Notes under the pieces: model-generated | Database searches by the model: none | Told to the model about the DNA's origin: nothing | What the model saw: the letters and a program-made list of their open reading frames with translations, nothing else | Position numbers and translations under genes: made by a program | Part shown: positions 45,758-54,335 of the stretch, in pieces | How positions within the stretch are numbered: the stretch's first letter is position 1 | Layout: the number at the start of each line of letters is the position of its first letter | From: Cellulophaga baltica | Lineage (GTDB): Bacteria; Bacteroidota; Bacteroidia; Flavobacteriales; Flavobacteriaceae | DNA: 64,000 nt | Reading direction: 5' to 3' | NCBI RefSeq assembly: GCF_900102165.1 | Contig: NZ_FNBD01000004.1 | Location: 248,001 to 312,000 of the forward strand

Positions 45758-45772
45758 TTTTTCTATTTCAAA

Positions 45773-46327
45773 TTACCCTAGAGGATGTACTTTAACCGAA
45801 GGGATTTCTAGATTGTCCTCTTCATAGATTGCATAGCTACTGTTTTTCCAATCTCTTTCATGATAAACTAATTCTGAAGCCAAAGGATTATAATGTACAT
45901 AATTTATACGTTGTTCTATTTTTTTGCTAGTATCTAAAATTACGGGATGATACCCATCTTTCCAAACCTTATAACTAACACCTTTCTTTACACGCTTTGC
46001 TGCATAATTAAATTTAACTAAAAGCCATGCCCTTCTACTTTCAGGAAGTTCTTTTATTGCTTTTTTAAATTCCTTAGAGGTGTGTTTTTTTAAATCGCGA
46101 ATAATGTCCTGCAACCCGTTTTCCTAAGAACTAATAATAAGATGTATATGACTACTCATATATACGTACGCATTTACGGTTAATCCTTTGTCTGTAATAC
46201 AATAATTTAGAGAATCATCTAATATTTTAAAATAGGTTGGTCGAATAAATAAATCTACCCAATCAATTATTGTTTTTGTCACAAATGTTGGAACGGTACT
46301 ATCTATGACTTTATATCTCTGAGATAT
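45773..46327 (-). pseudogene. Y1 (RAYT/IS200-like) transposase relic
   Basis: The minus-strand frame reads (I)SQRYKVIDSTVPTFVTK... IIDWVDLFIRPTYFKIL...KGLTVNAYVYMSSHIHLIISS, then TAG, then ENGLQDIIRDLKKHTSKEF... VWKDGYHPVILDTSKKIEQRINYVHYNPL...DWKNSSYAIYEEDN. SSHIHLI carries the HUH motif, and the distal Tyr (INYVHYNP) fits the nucleophile region. The first codon is ATA (46325-46327) where ATG is expected, so both start and reading frame are lost. Inverted REP-like repeats flank it. Confidence 0.85.
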
Positions 46328-46363
46328 TTTTTAAAGATTGTAAATTGTATTGCAAATACTAAA

Positions 46364-46415
46364 GAAAATTAGACACACTTTACAGAAGTGCGCCAGGGTA
46401 GCGGATATGTCGCGC
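46364..46415. repeat. REP-like repeat, right of RAYT relic (inverted)
   Basis: Its reverse complement contains CCTGGCGCACTTCTGTAAAG, matching the left repeat at 45699-45757 with scattered differences. A CACTT-TACAG-AAGTG hairpin lies at 46376-46390. The GC-rich CGCGCGAGGGGG follows. The surrounding 46328-46447 has no gene. Confidence 0.6.
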
Positions 46416-46447
46416 GAGGGGGTTACGCGCTATCGGATTATAATAAA

Positions 46448-47326
46448 TCAAAAACCTAAATAAACATATTTTTTCAATAATTCTCCTTTATCTAAAACAA
46501 ATAGCACGTTATAGTTTTCGGAAGCATTATTATCTGCTCCTGTCATTGAAATAATTATTTGTTTATTACTTTTTTTGTAAACAATGACTTTCTCAAAACT
46601 AGGGTCTAATAAATTATAGAATTCTTTTGATGATATATTAAAGACTTCTTTATAAAGCGTAATAACAATACTTTGTATTATATATTTAGGATTTGCATAT
46701 CCACCATATACACCGTCTCCTTCTTTTGTTTTTACAGATAGATTACCTCCATCATTAACAACATTATAATCATCTAAATTAAATTCATTTTTAGATATTT
46801 CTATTTTAATATCCTCTTCGGAAAAAAGAATTGTATTGTCACTTTTTTCTTGTTGATTTAATCTAGGGTAAATTAATTCTTTAATCAAAAAAGGTGTCTT
46901 TTTATTTAAAGAATTAATATTAACAATAGTGTCTTTGTCATACGAAGAGTCTGATGGGTCAATACTATTTATAGTAGCACAAATCTGCTTATTATTATTA
47001 GCATTATTTATTCTGCTTTTGTGCACATAACCCTTTAATCCCTTTAATGTTTTTACAGAATACCAATTGCTATTAGATATTGTATAAAAAAAATATTCAT
47101 TTTTAGAAATAGTACCAACGACAAGAGATTCAGAGTCTGGTTTTAATCTAACGTTAGTATATCCATCTGGATCATTAATTAAACCTATTTTAGTAGTATA
47201 TTCTTCATTATTAGGAGAATAGTATTTTGTGTCTTCAACATGTACTACATTATTTACTTTGCTTACTTCTTTATCTTTACATGAAAAAAAAGCAAGGAAT
47301 ATATATATAAATACCATTCTTGTCAT
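46448..47326 (-). CDS. SH3-domain lipoprotein, candidate immunity protein
   Basis: 292 residues. A short signal ends at lipobox LAFFSC (Cys16). Residues about 45-112 form a bacterial SH3 domain (KIGLINDPDGYTNVRLKPDSES...YSVKTLKGLKGYVHKSRINN). The remaining 180 residues are not recognised. It starts 4 nt after the stop of the peptidoglycan-type effector gene on the same strand, the usual place of a cognate immunity gene. A lipoprotein facing the periplasm fits protection against a cell-wall enzyme. A broken paralogue lies at 44674-45598. Immunity is inference from position. Confidence 0.75.
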   Translation of the reverse strand: MTRMVFIYIFLAFFSCKDKEVSKVNNVVHVEDTKYYSPNNEEYTTKIGLINDPDGYTNVRLKPDSESLVVGTISKNEYFFYTISNSNWYSVKTLKGLKGYVHKSRINNANNNKQICATINSIDPSDSSYDKDTIVNINSLNKKTPFLIKELIYPRLNQQEKSDNTILFSEEDIKIEISKNEFNLDDYNVVNDGGNLSVKTKEGDGVYGGYANPKYIIQSIVITLYKEVFNISSKEFYNLLDPSFEKVIVYKKSNKQIIISMTGADNNASENYNVLFVLDKGELLKKYVYLGF

Positions 47327-47330
47327 AACA

Positions 47331-50231
47331 TTATTGATTAGCGGATCTAGCTCCTCTTGATTTGTCTTTTATATCTCTCTTTAAATCATAAAATTTATAA
47401 ACATCATTAATATCTCCATCATGGTCTTCTATATAACAATAGATTTTTTTTCCTTGACTTTTTAAATCAGAATATAATTCTCCTAATTTTTTCATTTCAT
47501 TATTATAAACTCTTATGCATCCATGTGTACCCATTAATTTACCTATATCTTCTAGTGATTTTTTATAATACCCAGAAGTGTGACCACAATGAATAGCTAT
47601 ACCAGCTCTTCCATTACTAGTAGCTTTTTTAAATTCACCTTCTAAACCTATCAAATCTATTAAACCATAATTACCATAACTGTATTCTCCTTTATGTCTT
47701 ATTGAGTCATAGGAAGTGCTGGCTTTTCCTGTTGGAGTATCACCATTACCACCACCTGTAAATCTATCACTGCTAGATCCTCTACATAATGAATGTGTTT
47801 TAAATAATATGCCTGAACTATCGAATACCACCAAAGGGCCTTCTAAATCTCTACCTTTTGGAGTTATAACATTAATATAAACTTCATTTCCTGTAGCCTT
47901 ATACTTATTATCAAATGTATGATTAACACCTCCGGTAATGAGTTTCATTTGTTCAATAAAAGCAATTGGATGAAAATGCCAAACATTTTTTTGTGAAGTT
48001 TTAAAGCTTCTAATGTTTTTTTTATCAGATTCTTTTTTTTCTTCATTCGTAAAATAATAATATATAAAAGCAGCAGGCAGTAATGTTAGTGTTGATAAAT
48101 TTGAAAAAGTACTTTTAGTTTCTTGTTCTCCTTTTTCTACCTTATCCCAAAAACAGGTGTTTTTTACCCGTTTTTTTAATAAAGCTATATTTTCATCCTG
48201 TTTTTTTTCTAGATTTTTTTTCTTATCTCCTGTAGCTTGGTTTAATCCTATTTTATAATATTCTTTTATTTCTTTTTCAATTTCGGACTCAGTATAGCTC
48301 CATTCACTTTTATGTTTGCAAACTAATTTGCTAAACTGTGATAATACTTTTGTATTTTTTGCTCTATTCCATTCATTTTCATCGATGATATTATCATTAT
48401 TTTCATCAATAGTTTTCCATATTTTTTCTAAAAAAGGAGAGGTTTCAATGTTGTTTTTTACATCTTTAACACTATAACAATATTCATCACCAGCGTCCAT
48501 AACTTCAAAACCAAATTCTTCCCAATCAAATGCTGATATTTTTGTTATTTTTGGGTCATCAGTTTTAATCCATCCTTCTTTTTTATTATATGTTATTTTA
48601 TAATATTGTTTTTCACCATCTTTATGTTTAGGTATACTAGCACTATTAATTCTCAAGATTTCTTTCGTGATAATAGTATCACTTTCAGTACTAGGTTTTG
48701 AGATATAATACTCTGTTATATCTTCAGTTAAAGTAAACTCATCATTTTTTACAGGTTTTATTAATGTACTTTCTGCCATTTGTTTTTGTATAGCAGTATT
48801 ATTTTTTACCCAAAAAGTTTTATCATAATGTTCAGGCTGATATTCAGCTTCTCGTTTTTCTGTGTTTTTATAAATGATATAATTTTTACTATATAATGGG
48901 GAGTCTGCTTTTAAATATTTACCGAATAATGCTTTTAAAATTTCATAACATTTAATTTCTGTTTCAACTCCATCTATAGTTTCCGTATAATCATCTTTAA
49001 TGGTATAGTGGCCTTTTGTCTTATATTCATCATTGAGGTGTTTGTAAAAGACTTCAGCGCTTGGTTTAATTATTTGTATCTTACAATAATTGTCATCAAT
49101 TTCTAAAATTTTTACTGGAGTGTGTTTTTTTATGGAAACACTAATTTTTAAATTTAATTGTAGTTCAGCTCCTTTATCAATTTTTAAGAATTTTTTATTC
49201 TCTTCTTTCTCTGAATCTTTTCCACCTTTTAAAAAATCTTTTGGATCTTCAAAACTAAAAACCTCAACATGTGCCGCTCTGTATTGTGAAATGCTAGGCG
49301 AATCAAACAAGCCTGTATGACCTATAATTGTTCCCGCTTTAAGCAATCCATCTGATTTTACTACCTTATCAAAAAAAAGGTTTTCTTCATCAATTTTTTT
49401 TGTTTTTGTTAGATTATCGTCATTTTTAATAAATCCTTCTTCATCTTCTAACTTTAACCATTTATTAGTACTCTTTTTTTTATCTATTTTGATTTTTGTG
49501 CTTTTCTCTATGATTCTTAATTGTTCAGAGGTGTCTTTTGCTTCTTCATAAACAATAACTCCCTTCTTAGGTGACTTGTCTCCTTTATAATTAGCCTTAC
49601 CATTTACTATAAGACCCTTAGAAACGTAAACATCACTATGCGTGGTTCCTTCATAATCTTTGCACTTAATCTTGTTATATTTTTTATTTGATTCTAATAG
49701 AATATCTTTTCCATTGTTTGTTAATACTTCAACTTTGGTTTTGTATTTTAAAAAAACAAGATTTGTTTTGTCTATTTCCTTCTTACTATTTAATTTGTAA
49801 ACTTCTAATCCCTTGATAGCATCATTAGCCTGGTCTGATACTTTATAAGAAAATTCAGCGAGAACGTCTGGTATTTTTTTCTTGCTATAGTCATCTTTTT
49901 CGTAGTCTTTTTTACTCATTAAATGATTGTACAAACTATAAAAAGTAAACTCTAAACCCTCTTCGCTCTTATAATAGTGTTGCATTAATACAAAACCATT
50001 AGAATATTTAGGATTGTCTTTTCCCTTGCCTAAATCTTCATAGAAATATTTAGTTGGTATCCTGTATGCTATAACCCTACCATCAGCTATGCATTTTACA
50101 TGTGAGTCACCTTCAATATGTATTCCTCCATGCCATGCATTAAATTTACCAATAGGGTATATACCAAATCTATTACTAGATTTTAGACTGTCTGTTAAAG
50201 ATTTTATATTGTAAGGATATTCTATGTTCAT
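47331..50231 (-). CDS. putative T6SS effector: split M23-like, SH3-like modules, EF-hand, YkuD L,D-transpeptidase domain
   Basis: 966 residues, no signal peptide. N-terminus (about 25-105): WHGGIHIEGD, ADGRVIAYR, VLMQH, SLYNHL resemble the first part of a LytM/M23 domain; GLLKAGTIIGHTGLF...AAHVEVF (about 295-325) resembles its end, with SH3-like modules (about 145-275) inserted between. The second motif is HVE instead of HxH, so metal activity is doubtful. D609-E620 (DENNDNIIDENE) is an EF-hand loop; WHFHPIAF is at about 751-758. Residues about 785-935 match YkuD: IAIHCGHTSG, then THGCIR with Cys905. Start is 2 nt after the PAAR stop, and the lipoprotein follows after 4 nt. Confidence 0.8.
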   Translation of the reverse strand: MNIEYPYNIKSLTDSLKSSNRFGIYPIGKFNAWHGGIHIEGDSHVKCIADGRVIAYRIPTKYFYEDLGKGKDNPKYSNGFVLMQHYYKSEEGLEFTFYSLYNHLMSKKDYEKDDYSKKKIPDVLAEFSYKVSDQANDAIKGLEVYKLNSKKEIDKTNLVFLKYKTKVEVLTNNGKDILLESNKKYNKIKCKDYEGTTHSDVYVSKGLIVNGKANYKGDKSPKKGVIVYEEAKDTSEQLRIIEKSTKIKIDKKKSTNKWLKLEDEEGFIKNDDNLTKTKKIDEENLFFDKVVKSDGLLKAGTIIGHTGLFDSPSISQYRAAHVEVFSFEDPKDFLKGGKDSEKEENKKFLKIDKGAELQLNLKISVSIKKHTPVKILEIDDNYCKIQIIKPSAEVFYKHLNDEYKTKGHYTIKDDYTETIDGVETEIKCYEILKALFGKYLKADSPLYSKNYIIYKNTEKREAEYQPEHYDKTFWVKNNTAIQKQMAESTLIKPVKNDEFTLTEDITEYYISKPSTESDTIITKEILRINSASIPKHKDGEKQYYKITYNKKEGWIKTDDPKITKISAFDWEEFGFEVMDAGDEYCYSVKDVKNNIETSPFLEKIWKTIDENNDNIIDENEWNRAKNTKVLSQFSKLVCKHKSEWSYTESEIEKEIKEYYKIGLNQATGDKKKNLEKKQDENIALLKKRVKNTCFWDKVEKGEQETKSTFSNLSTLTLLPAAFIYYYFTNEEKKESDKKNIRSFKTSQKNVWHFHPIAFIEQMKLITGGVNHTFDNKYKATGNEVYINVITPKGRDLEGPLVVFDSSGILFKTHSLCRGSSSDRFTGGGNGDTPTGKASTSYDSIRHKGEYSYGNYGLIDLIGLEGEFKKATSNGRAGIAIHCGHTSGYYKKSLEDIGKLMGTHGCIRVYNNEMKKLGELYSDLKSQGKKIYCYIEDHDGDINDVYKFYDLKRDIKDKSRGARSANQ

Positions 50232-50233
50232 AA

Positions 50234-50698
50234 CTACATACTAAATGAAAAATCGTTTAAATACCCATTTTTATCTGCTTCTTCACGAAGCGCCTCTTGC
50301 TTAGCAATAGCCTCAGTTAGTTGCCCTCTAAGGTTTGAATTAATAGTAGGGAATGGTATTTTATGTAGGGGCATAATTGCGGTTGCAGAACTTGTACCTG
50401 TGCCAATTAGAACAGTAGGTTCTCCTGCTGTAATAGCTCCTCCGTGCGCAGTAGAATCTCCCATTGTAACAGCAGGTTTCCCCCCAATTAAAACAGTGCT
50501 TTGACCCATTACTATAGTATCCGGTGGCCCTGCACAGGTGCACAAATCGCCTAATACGGAGGCGGGTTTACCTCCAATTAAGACTGTCGGTACTCCGGGC
50601 CCAGATATTGGTCCTCCAACATGAGGTGGTGGTGGGGTCCCTGGGTTTAGCATTGGGCATACATGCATGCTTCCTACTGTTGCTGCTGGTCCTGGCAT
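50234..50698 (-). CDS. PAAR-domain spike-tip protein
   Basis: 154 residues. PAAR-type motifs cover most of it: MPGPAATVGSMHVCPM near the N-terminus, then repeats of PTVLIGGKPA (VPTVLIGGKPASVLGD, QSTVLIGGKPAVTMGD, EPTVLIGTG), with the His/Cys residues that bind zinc in the tip cone (His12, Cys14, the CTC near 55, and the His of AHGG). PAAR proteins cap VgrG and carry effectors. It follows VgrG by 12 nt and precedes the effector gene by 2 nt, so the three should be co-translated and assembled together. Confidence 0.9.
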   Translation of the reverse strand: MPGPAATVGSMHVCPMLNPGTPPPPHVGGPISGPGVPTVLIGGKPASVLGDLCTCAGPPDTIVMGQSTVLIGGKPAVTMGDSTAHGGAITAGEPTVLIGTGTSSATAIMPLHKIPFPTINSNLRGQLTEAIAKQEALREEADKNGYLNDFSFSM

Positions 50699-50710
50699 AC
50701 TATTATTTTT

Positions 50711-52543
50711 TTAATTTATTTTTACGATTGCTCCAGAAACTTCTGTTAATGCGCTACCTGTTACTTTTGTTTGTGCTCCATTGAGTTCAACAGATACTTG
50801 CCCCTCAATTATAGTGTTAGTACTTGATATTGTGGTATCACTTGTAGCTTCAATTGCTATATTAGAATCGCTATTAATTGTCGTATCTAATGCAGATTGT
50901 AATGCTAATGTACTTTCGGATATAATACTTGTATCTCCTTCCGATGCTGTGTTGATATCTCCTTGAGCTTGAATCTCTATATTTTCTTCAGCTATCATTT
51001 TTATATTTTTTGCTTGAAATTCTATGTTTTCTGTAGCGGTTATATATAATGATTTGGCTTGGGTATCAAACGTAATTATGCTTCCTTCATGATCATAAAT
51101 ATTTATTTTTTCTTCACCGTCGGTATCATTTAATTCTATAGTATGCCCACTGCGAGTACGGATTGTTTTCAAGTTATTATCCGCATCCGCCATACCACTC
51201 TTTGCACTGCTATTAAAACCAGCACTCAACACATAGGGTTTTTCAGGGTTGTTACTTTCAAAACCTACGAGTACTTCTTCGTCCAGTTCTGGAATAAAGT
51301 AAAAGCCTTTACCGTTACCGCCATAAGGGGTATTCATTTTTATCCATGGGGTAGAGGTGCCCATTCTGCGTTGCCAACCAAACTGTACTTTTATACGTCC
51401 TAATCCGTCAGGGTCATTGTTATCTAAAACAACACCACGTTGTTCTTCTGCAGACGGTGTGGCAAATACCGCACTATAATGTGGGTGTTCTGTGCCTTCA
51501 GGTACCCCTTCAAAATGATTCTCATAGTTACCACTATGATCAAAACGGTGGGCTACTTTTGTAACCATATAGGATCCAAACGCATCTCTACGTGTTTTAT
51601 CAGAAAAACTAACGCCTTCAATGGTTAAATTATCACCCACACGTAAACCAACAATTTCTGAAGATCCGTTGGCAATAATCATATTCGCTGCTTTAGATAA
51701 GGTATCTACTTTTGCTACATGGTCTAAACCTTGTTGTCCGCTATATTCATTCTGATTGTGGTTCCAAGAGTAGTTTTCTTTCTTAGCAAATAAACCCTCA
51801 GATTCTCTTTTTACATGTCCTGCATACATATGTCCGCTTTGTGCGCTGTAAGAAGAGGAAACCGATTCTAAGTCGCTATCATTTACCCAATCTTTAGACG
51901 TAAAGCCACTATTTTGGGATTGCAGAGTCGTAGAGAGTCCAAAGGTTTGAATATCCTGACCATATACGCCGCTAAATTGTTTATCTCCCGTACGGCCTAC
52001 GCAAAAGGTTCTCCCATTATCATACATCCAAACGCCATAACGTGCACACATACGTTGTAAGAAAGAAAAATCTGATTCGTTGTATTGTACGGTATAAGGC
52101 AAACGGATGTTAGTTCCACTCCCAATTTCCATTTTTAATAAATCTGTGGAGTGTCCATTAAAGGTATCGCTCACTACTTGGCTAAAAGAAGACCCTTCTT
52201 CATAGCTAAAACATTGCACGGAGCGTGAGAGTAAAATACTAGCTCCTTGTCCAGAGACTACAATAGCGCCAGAAGCACCAATCCCTTTTTGTAAAGCTAC
52301 AGAAGTAATAATCCCCACATATTCTAATTCGCCATCATTAACGCCTATAGATATTTTTTTACCCGAATAATTAATAGAATTATTCATGAGTGTACCGCCG
52401 TACCCTTCGGTAGCATTGGTTTGAAAAACCACACTAAAAGAGCTGTGGGTACCCATGGATTGTTCTATAGAAACCTTATAACCAGATTTAGGAAGAAAAC
52501 GTTCTCCATCGATAATAAGCACTGGGGTAATCATTTTAGGCAT
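50711..52543 (-). CDS. vgrG: VgrG spike protein (Bacteroidota T6SS)
   Basis: 610 residues. The N-terminal part resembles gp27 (MITPVLIIDGERFLPKSGYKVSI...NESDFSFLQRMCARYGVWMYDNGRTF), then a gp5 OB-like part (GLGRIKVQFGWQRRMGTSTPWIKMNTPYGGNG..FIPELDEEVLVGFE). The C-terminal needle (about 470-610) is a run of short strand repeats (IEFQAKNIKMIAEENIEIQA, TINSDSNIAIEATSDTTIS). Length is normal for Bacteroidota VgrG. No C-terminal effector domain is fused. No tss core genes lie in this window, so it is an orphan module served by a T6SS encoded elsewhere. Confidence 0.93.
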   Translation of the reverse strand: MPKMITPVLIIDGERFLPKSGYKVSIEQSMGTHSSFSVVFQTNATEGYGGTLMNNSINYSGKKISIGVNDGELEYVGIITSVALQKGIGASGAIVVSGQGASILLSRSVQCFSYEEGSSFSQVVSDTFNGHSTDLLKMEIGSGTNIRLPYTVQYNESDFSFLQRMCARYGVWMYDNGRTFCVGRTGDKQFSGVYGQDIQTFGLSTTLQSQNSGFTSKDWVNDSDLESVSSSYSAQSGHMYAGHVKRESEGLFAKKENYSWNHNQNEYSGQQGLDHVAKVDTLSKAANMIIANGSSEIVGLRVGDNLTIEGVSFSDKTRRDAFGSYMVTKVAHRFDHSGNYENHFEGVPEGTEHPHYSAVFATPSAEEQRGVVLDNNDPDGLGRIKVQFGWQRRMGTSTPWIKMNTPYGGNGKGFYFIPELDEEVLVGFESNNPEKPYVLSAGFNSSAKSGMADADNNLKTIRTRSGHTIELNDTDGEEKINIYDHEGSIITFDTQAKSLYITATENIEFQAKNIKMIAEENIEIQAQGDINTASEGDTSIISESTLALQSALDTTINSDSNIAIEATSDTTISSTNTIIEGQVSVELNGAQTKVTGSALTEVSGAIVKIN

Positions 52544-52768
52544 GGCTGTCGTTATTTAAAGGAGGTTAAAATAGACACAATCCCTGAGGTGAACAAAAAA
52601 TACCGCTGTATTTCGATGAATTACCGTATTGATTGTAGACTATCATCTCTAATTTTTTTGTTTTAAAAAATAGTGGTGGACCAAGAATACCAGAAAAACA
52701 GGGTTATTAGAGAAACTTTAATTTAAAAAAATGAACAGAAATAAAGGAACTAGAAAAAGCATAGAAAC
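52544..52768. other. upstream region of vgrG, no gene seen
   Basis: AT-rich leader of about 225 nt before the vgrG start, with GGAGG (52560-52564) on the plus strand only. No clear TTG-N19-TAnnTTTG promoter for the minus strand was found by eye. No gene seen. Confidence 0.4.
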
Positions 52769-52800
52769 AAAAAAAGAGGGCTAGAAAGCCCTCTTTTTTT
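52769..52800 (-). terminator. Rho-independent terminator, bidirectional look
   Basis: Perfect inverted repeat: AAAAAAAGAGGGCT, loop AGAA, AGCCCTCTTTTTTT. It follows the stop of the DUF4494 gene (52820, minus) by about 20 nt and has a T tract in that direction. Confidence 0.9.
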
Positions 52801-52819
52801 ATTGCATTTTTAAAGAAAT

Positions 52820-53410
52820 TTATTCTTCACCAGTTCTAGGTTCAAAATCTGTTTCTGTTTCAGAAGCTAAAACATCTGCCAATTCTAAATCATCATTAAG
52901 TTCTGCAACTACTGGCACAGAAGCCTTTACTTCATTGAATCTTTTAATACGTTCCATATCATCTTCTTCTCCGGAGAAATAAGGGAAGACATCCATAATA
53001 GGCGATTCTGTAATAGCAGGGATAGAATATTCTCCCATAGTACCTTTCATGACCGAAACCGTATTATCGTAGGCCTCTTTAACATCATTTGCTTGTATTA
53101 ATAAATACATATTTGTTTTACGCTCTTTACCACTCTCTTCATCAAAAGCAATTAAAGAAACTTTTGATTTAAACCAACGGTCAGAATTCTCAAAAGGATG
53201 TATTTCAGAATAGTTCGCTACTTTAATATTGGTAATTTTTATATCATCACTATCACTAAGGTAAGCAGCCATTTCTTCTGTAATTCTGCTTTCTGCTTCG
53301 GTATACGAAATAGCATCTACCAAATAAGGTTCTGATGCTACTTTTTGCATTCCACTAGCTTCATCTAGCTTTCTATATTTTATTTTACACTCGTACCATG
53401 TTGCACTCAT
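52820..53410 (-). CDS. DUF4494-family protein
   Basis: 196 residues from ATG 53410 (MSATWYECKIKYRK); a TTG-like start at 53434 is less likely because the conserved opening begins at the ATG. The sequence WYECKIKYRKLDEASGMQKVASEPYLVDAISYTEAESRITEEM fits DUF4494, a Bacteroidota family with two similar halves. The C-terminal 40 residues are acidic and probably disordered. The function is unknown. It precedes vgrG on the same strand but ends at a strong terminator, so it is probably not in the vgrG operon. Confidence 0.75.
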   Translation of the reverse strand: MSATWYECKIKYRKLDEASGMQKVASEPYLVDAISYTEAESRITEEMAAYLSDSDDIKITNIKVANYSEIHPFENSDRWFKSKVSLIAFDEESGKERKTNMYLLIQANDVKEAYDNTVSVMKGTMGEYSIPAITESPIMDVFPYFSGEEDDMERIKRFNEVKASVPVVAELNDDLELADVLASETETDFEPRTGEE

Positions 53411-53633
53411 AATGTTATTGTTTTGGGGTGGCAAATATAGGGGTTCTCTTAGGTATGATTTCTATAAATGAAAGAATAGATATTCACAATTTTAAAATTG
53501 AAAAGGTATTGTATTTATTTTGAGGACATTGAGGGCAAATTCTGAAAAGTTAAATGCTAAAGTTTTCTAAATAGATTAAACCAACTGTGATGCATACGGT
53601 CAAAGATGTATAAACCCTAAAATAATAATCATT

Positions 53634-54215
53634 ATGATAAATAATCGCAAAATATTCGCTTTGATAGGTATGGCCTTAATTGCCTTTTCATTTTCAGGAA
53701 ATGCGCAAACTAGGAGTACAAAATCAAAATCTAAAACAGTGGTGGCAAAAACAAGTACAGTTTCTCGTGTGGTACCACGTAAGACTGTAGTATATAAGAC
53801 GCCTAAAAAGAAGGTTACCACCTATAGATCAGTACCTACGAATGCTAAGGTAATAAAGCATAACAATCAAAACTATTACTATACTAACAATAAATATTAT
53901 AGAAATTATAATGGTCGCTATATCGCTGTAGCTCCAAGAGCAGGAGTGCGCGTGACTAATTTGCCTACAGGATTTCGTCGTGTGAAATTCGGAACTAGAA
54001 ATTACTATAATTATGATGGTGTTTTCTATATTCAAATTCAAAATGAATATGAAGTAGTGGCTCCAGAAGTTGGAACAATAGTTTATGAATTACCTGACGG
54101 TGCAGAAAGGGTAGAAATAGATGGAAGTATTCTTTATGAATATAATGATGTGTTGTATGAGAAAATACAATATGATGGAACTAGAGCTTATGAAGTGGTA
54201 GGAATGATAGAATAG
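53634..54215 (+). CDS. secreted DUF6515-like protein
   Basis: 193 residues. Signal MINNRKIFALIGMALIAFSFSGNAQ, then a basic Ser/Thr/Lys linker (about 26-70) and a Tyr-rich strand domain: NNQNYYYTNNKYYRNYNGRYIAVAPRAGVRVTNLPTGFRRV, FGTRNYYNYDGVFYIQI, VVAPEVGTIVYELPDGAERV. These repeats match the GvvV..LP.g...v...G..YY..dGvyY pattern of DUF6515. Likely envelope-associated; role unknown. Followed by a strong terminator at 54237. Confidence 0.75.
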   Translation: MINNRKIFALIGMALIAFSFSGNAQTRSTKSKSKTVVAKTSTVSRVVPRKTVVYKTPKKKVTTYRSVPTNAKVIKHNNQNYYYTNNKYYRNYNGRYIAVAPRAGVRVTNLPTGFRRVKFGTRNYYNYDGVFYIQIQNEYEVVAPEVGTIVYELPDGAERVEIDGSILYEYNDVLYEKIQYDGTRAYEVVGMIE

Positions 54216-54236
54216 GACCTATTCTGATATTTTAGA

Positions 54237-54269
54237 TAAAAAGGGAGCATGGATAATGCTCCCTTTTTT
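54237..54269 (+). terminator. Rho-independent terminator
   Basis: Stem AAAAAGGGAGCAT and ATGCTCCCTTTTTT around a short GGATA loop, 20 nt after the stop of the DUF6515 gene, with a T6 tract. Confidence 0.92.
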
Positions 54270-54273
54270 GGTG

Positions 54274-54313
54274 TTTAGTAAAGACTTACTAAATAATTTC
54301 CTATATTAGTAAG
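54274..54313 (+). promoter_or_regulatory. three TTAGTAA-type half-sites, candidate TetR operator
   Basis: TTTAGTAA-AGAC-TTACTAAA (54274-54293) is a perfect inverted repeat with 8-bp arms. A third half-site, TTAGTAAG (54306-54313), is inverted to the central CTTACTAA (54285-54292). The cluster lies 23-62 nt before the TetR gene start at 54336, as for self-repressed TetR genes. Confidence 0.55.
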
Positions 54314-54335
54314 CTTGTATTTTTTTAAGCAGCCT

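Noticed and set aside
52820-53410. DUF4494 gene as a T6SS component of the vgrG operon
   Set aside because: A strong terminator and 276 nt separate it from vgrG, and the family has no known secretion role.
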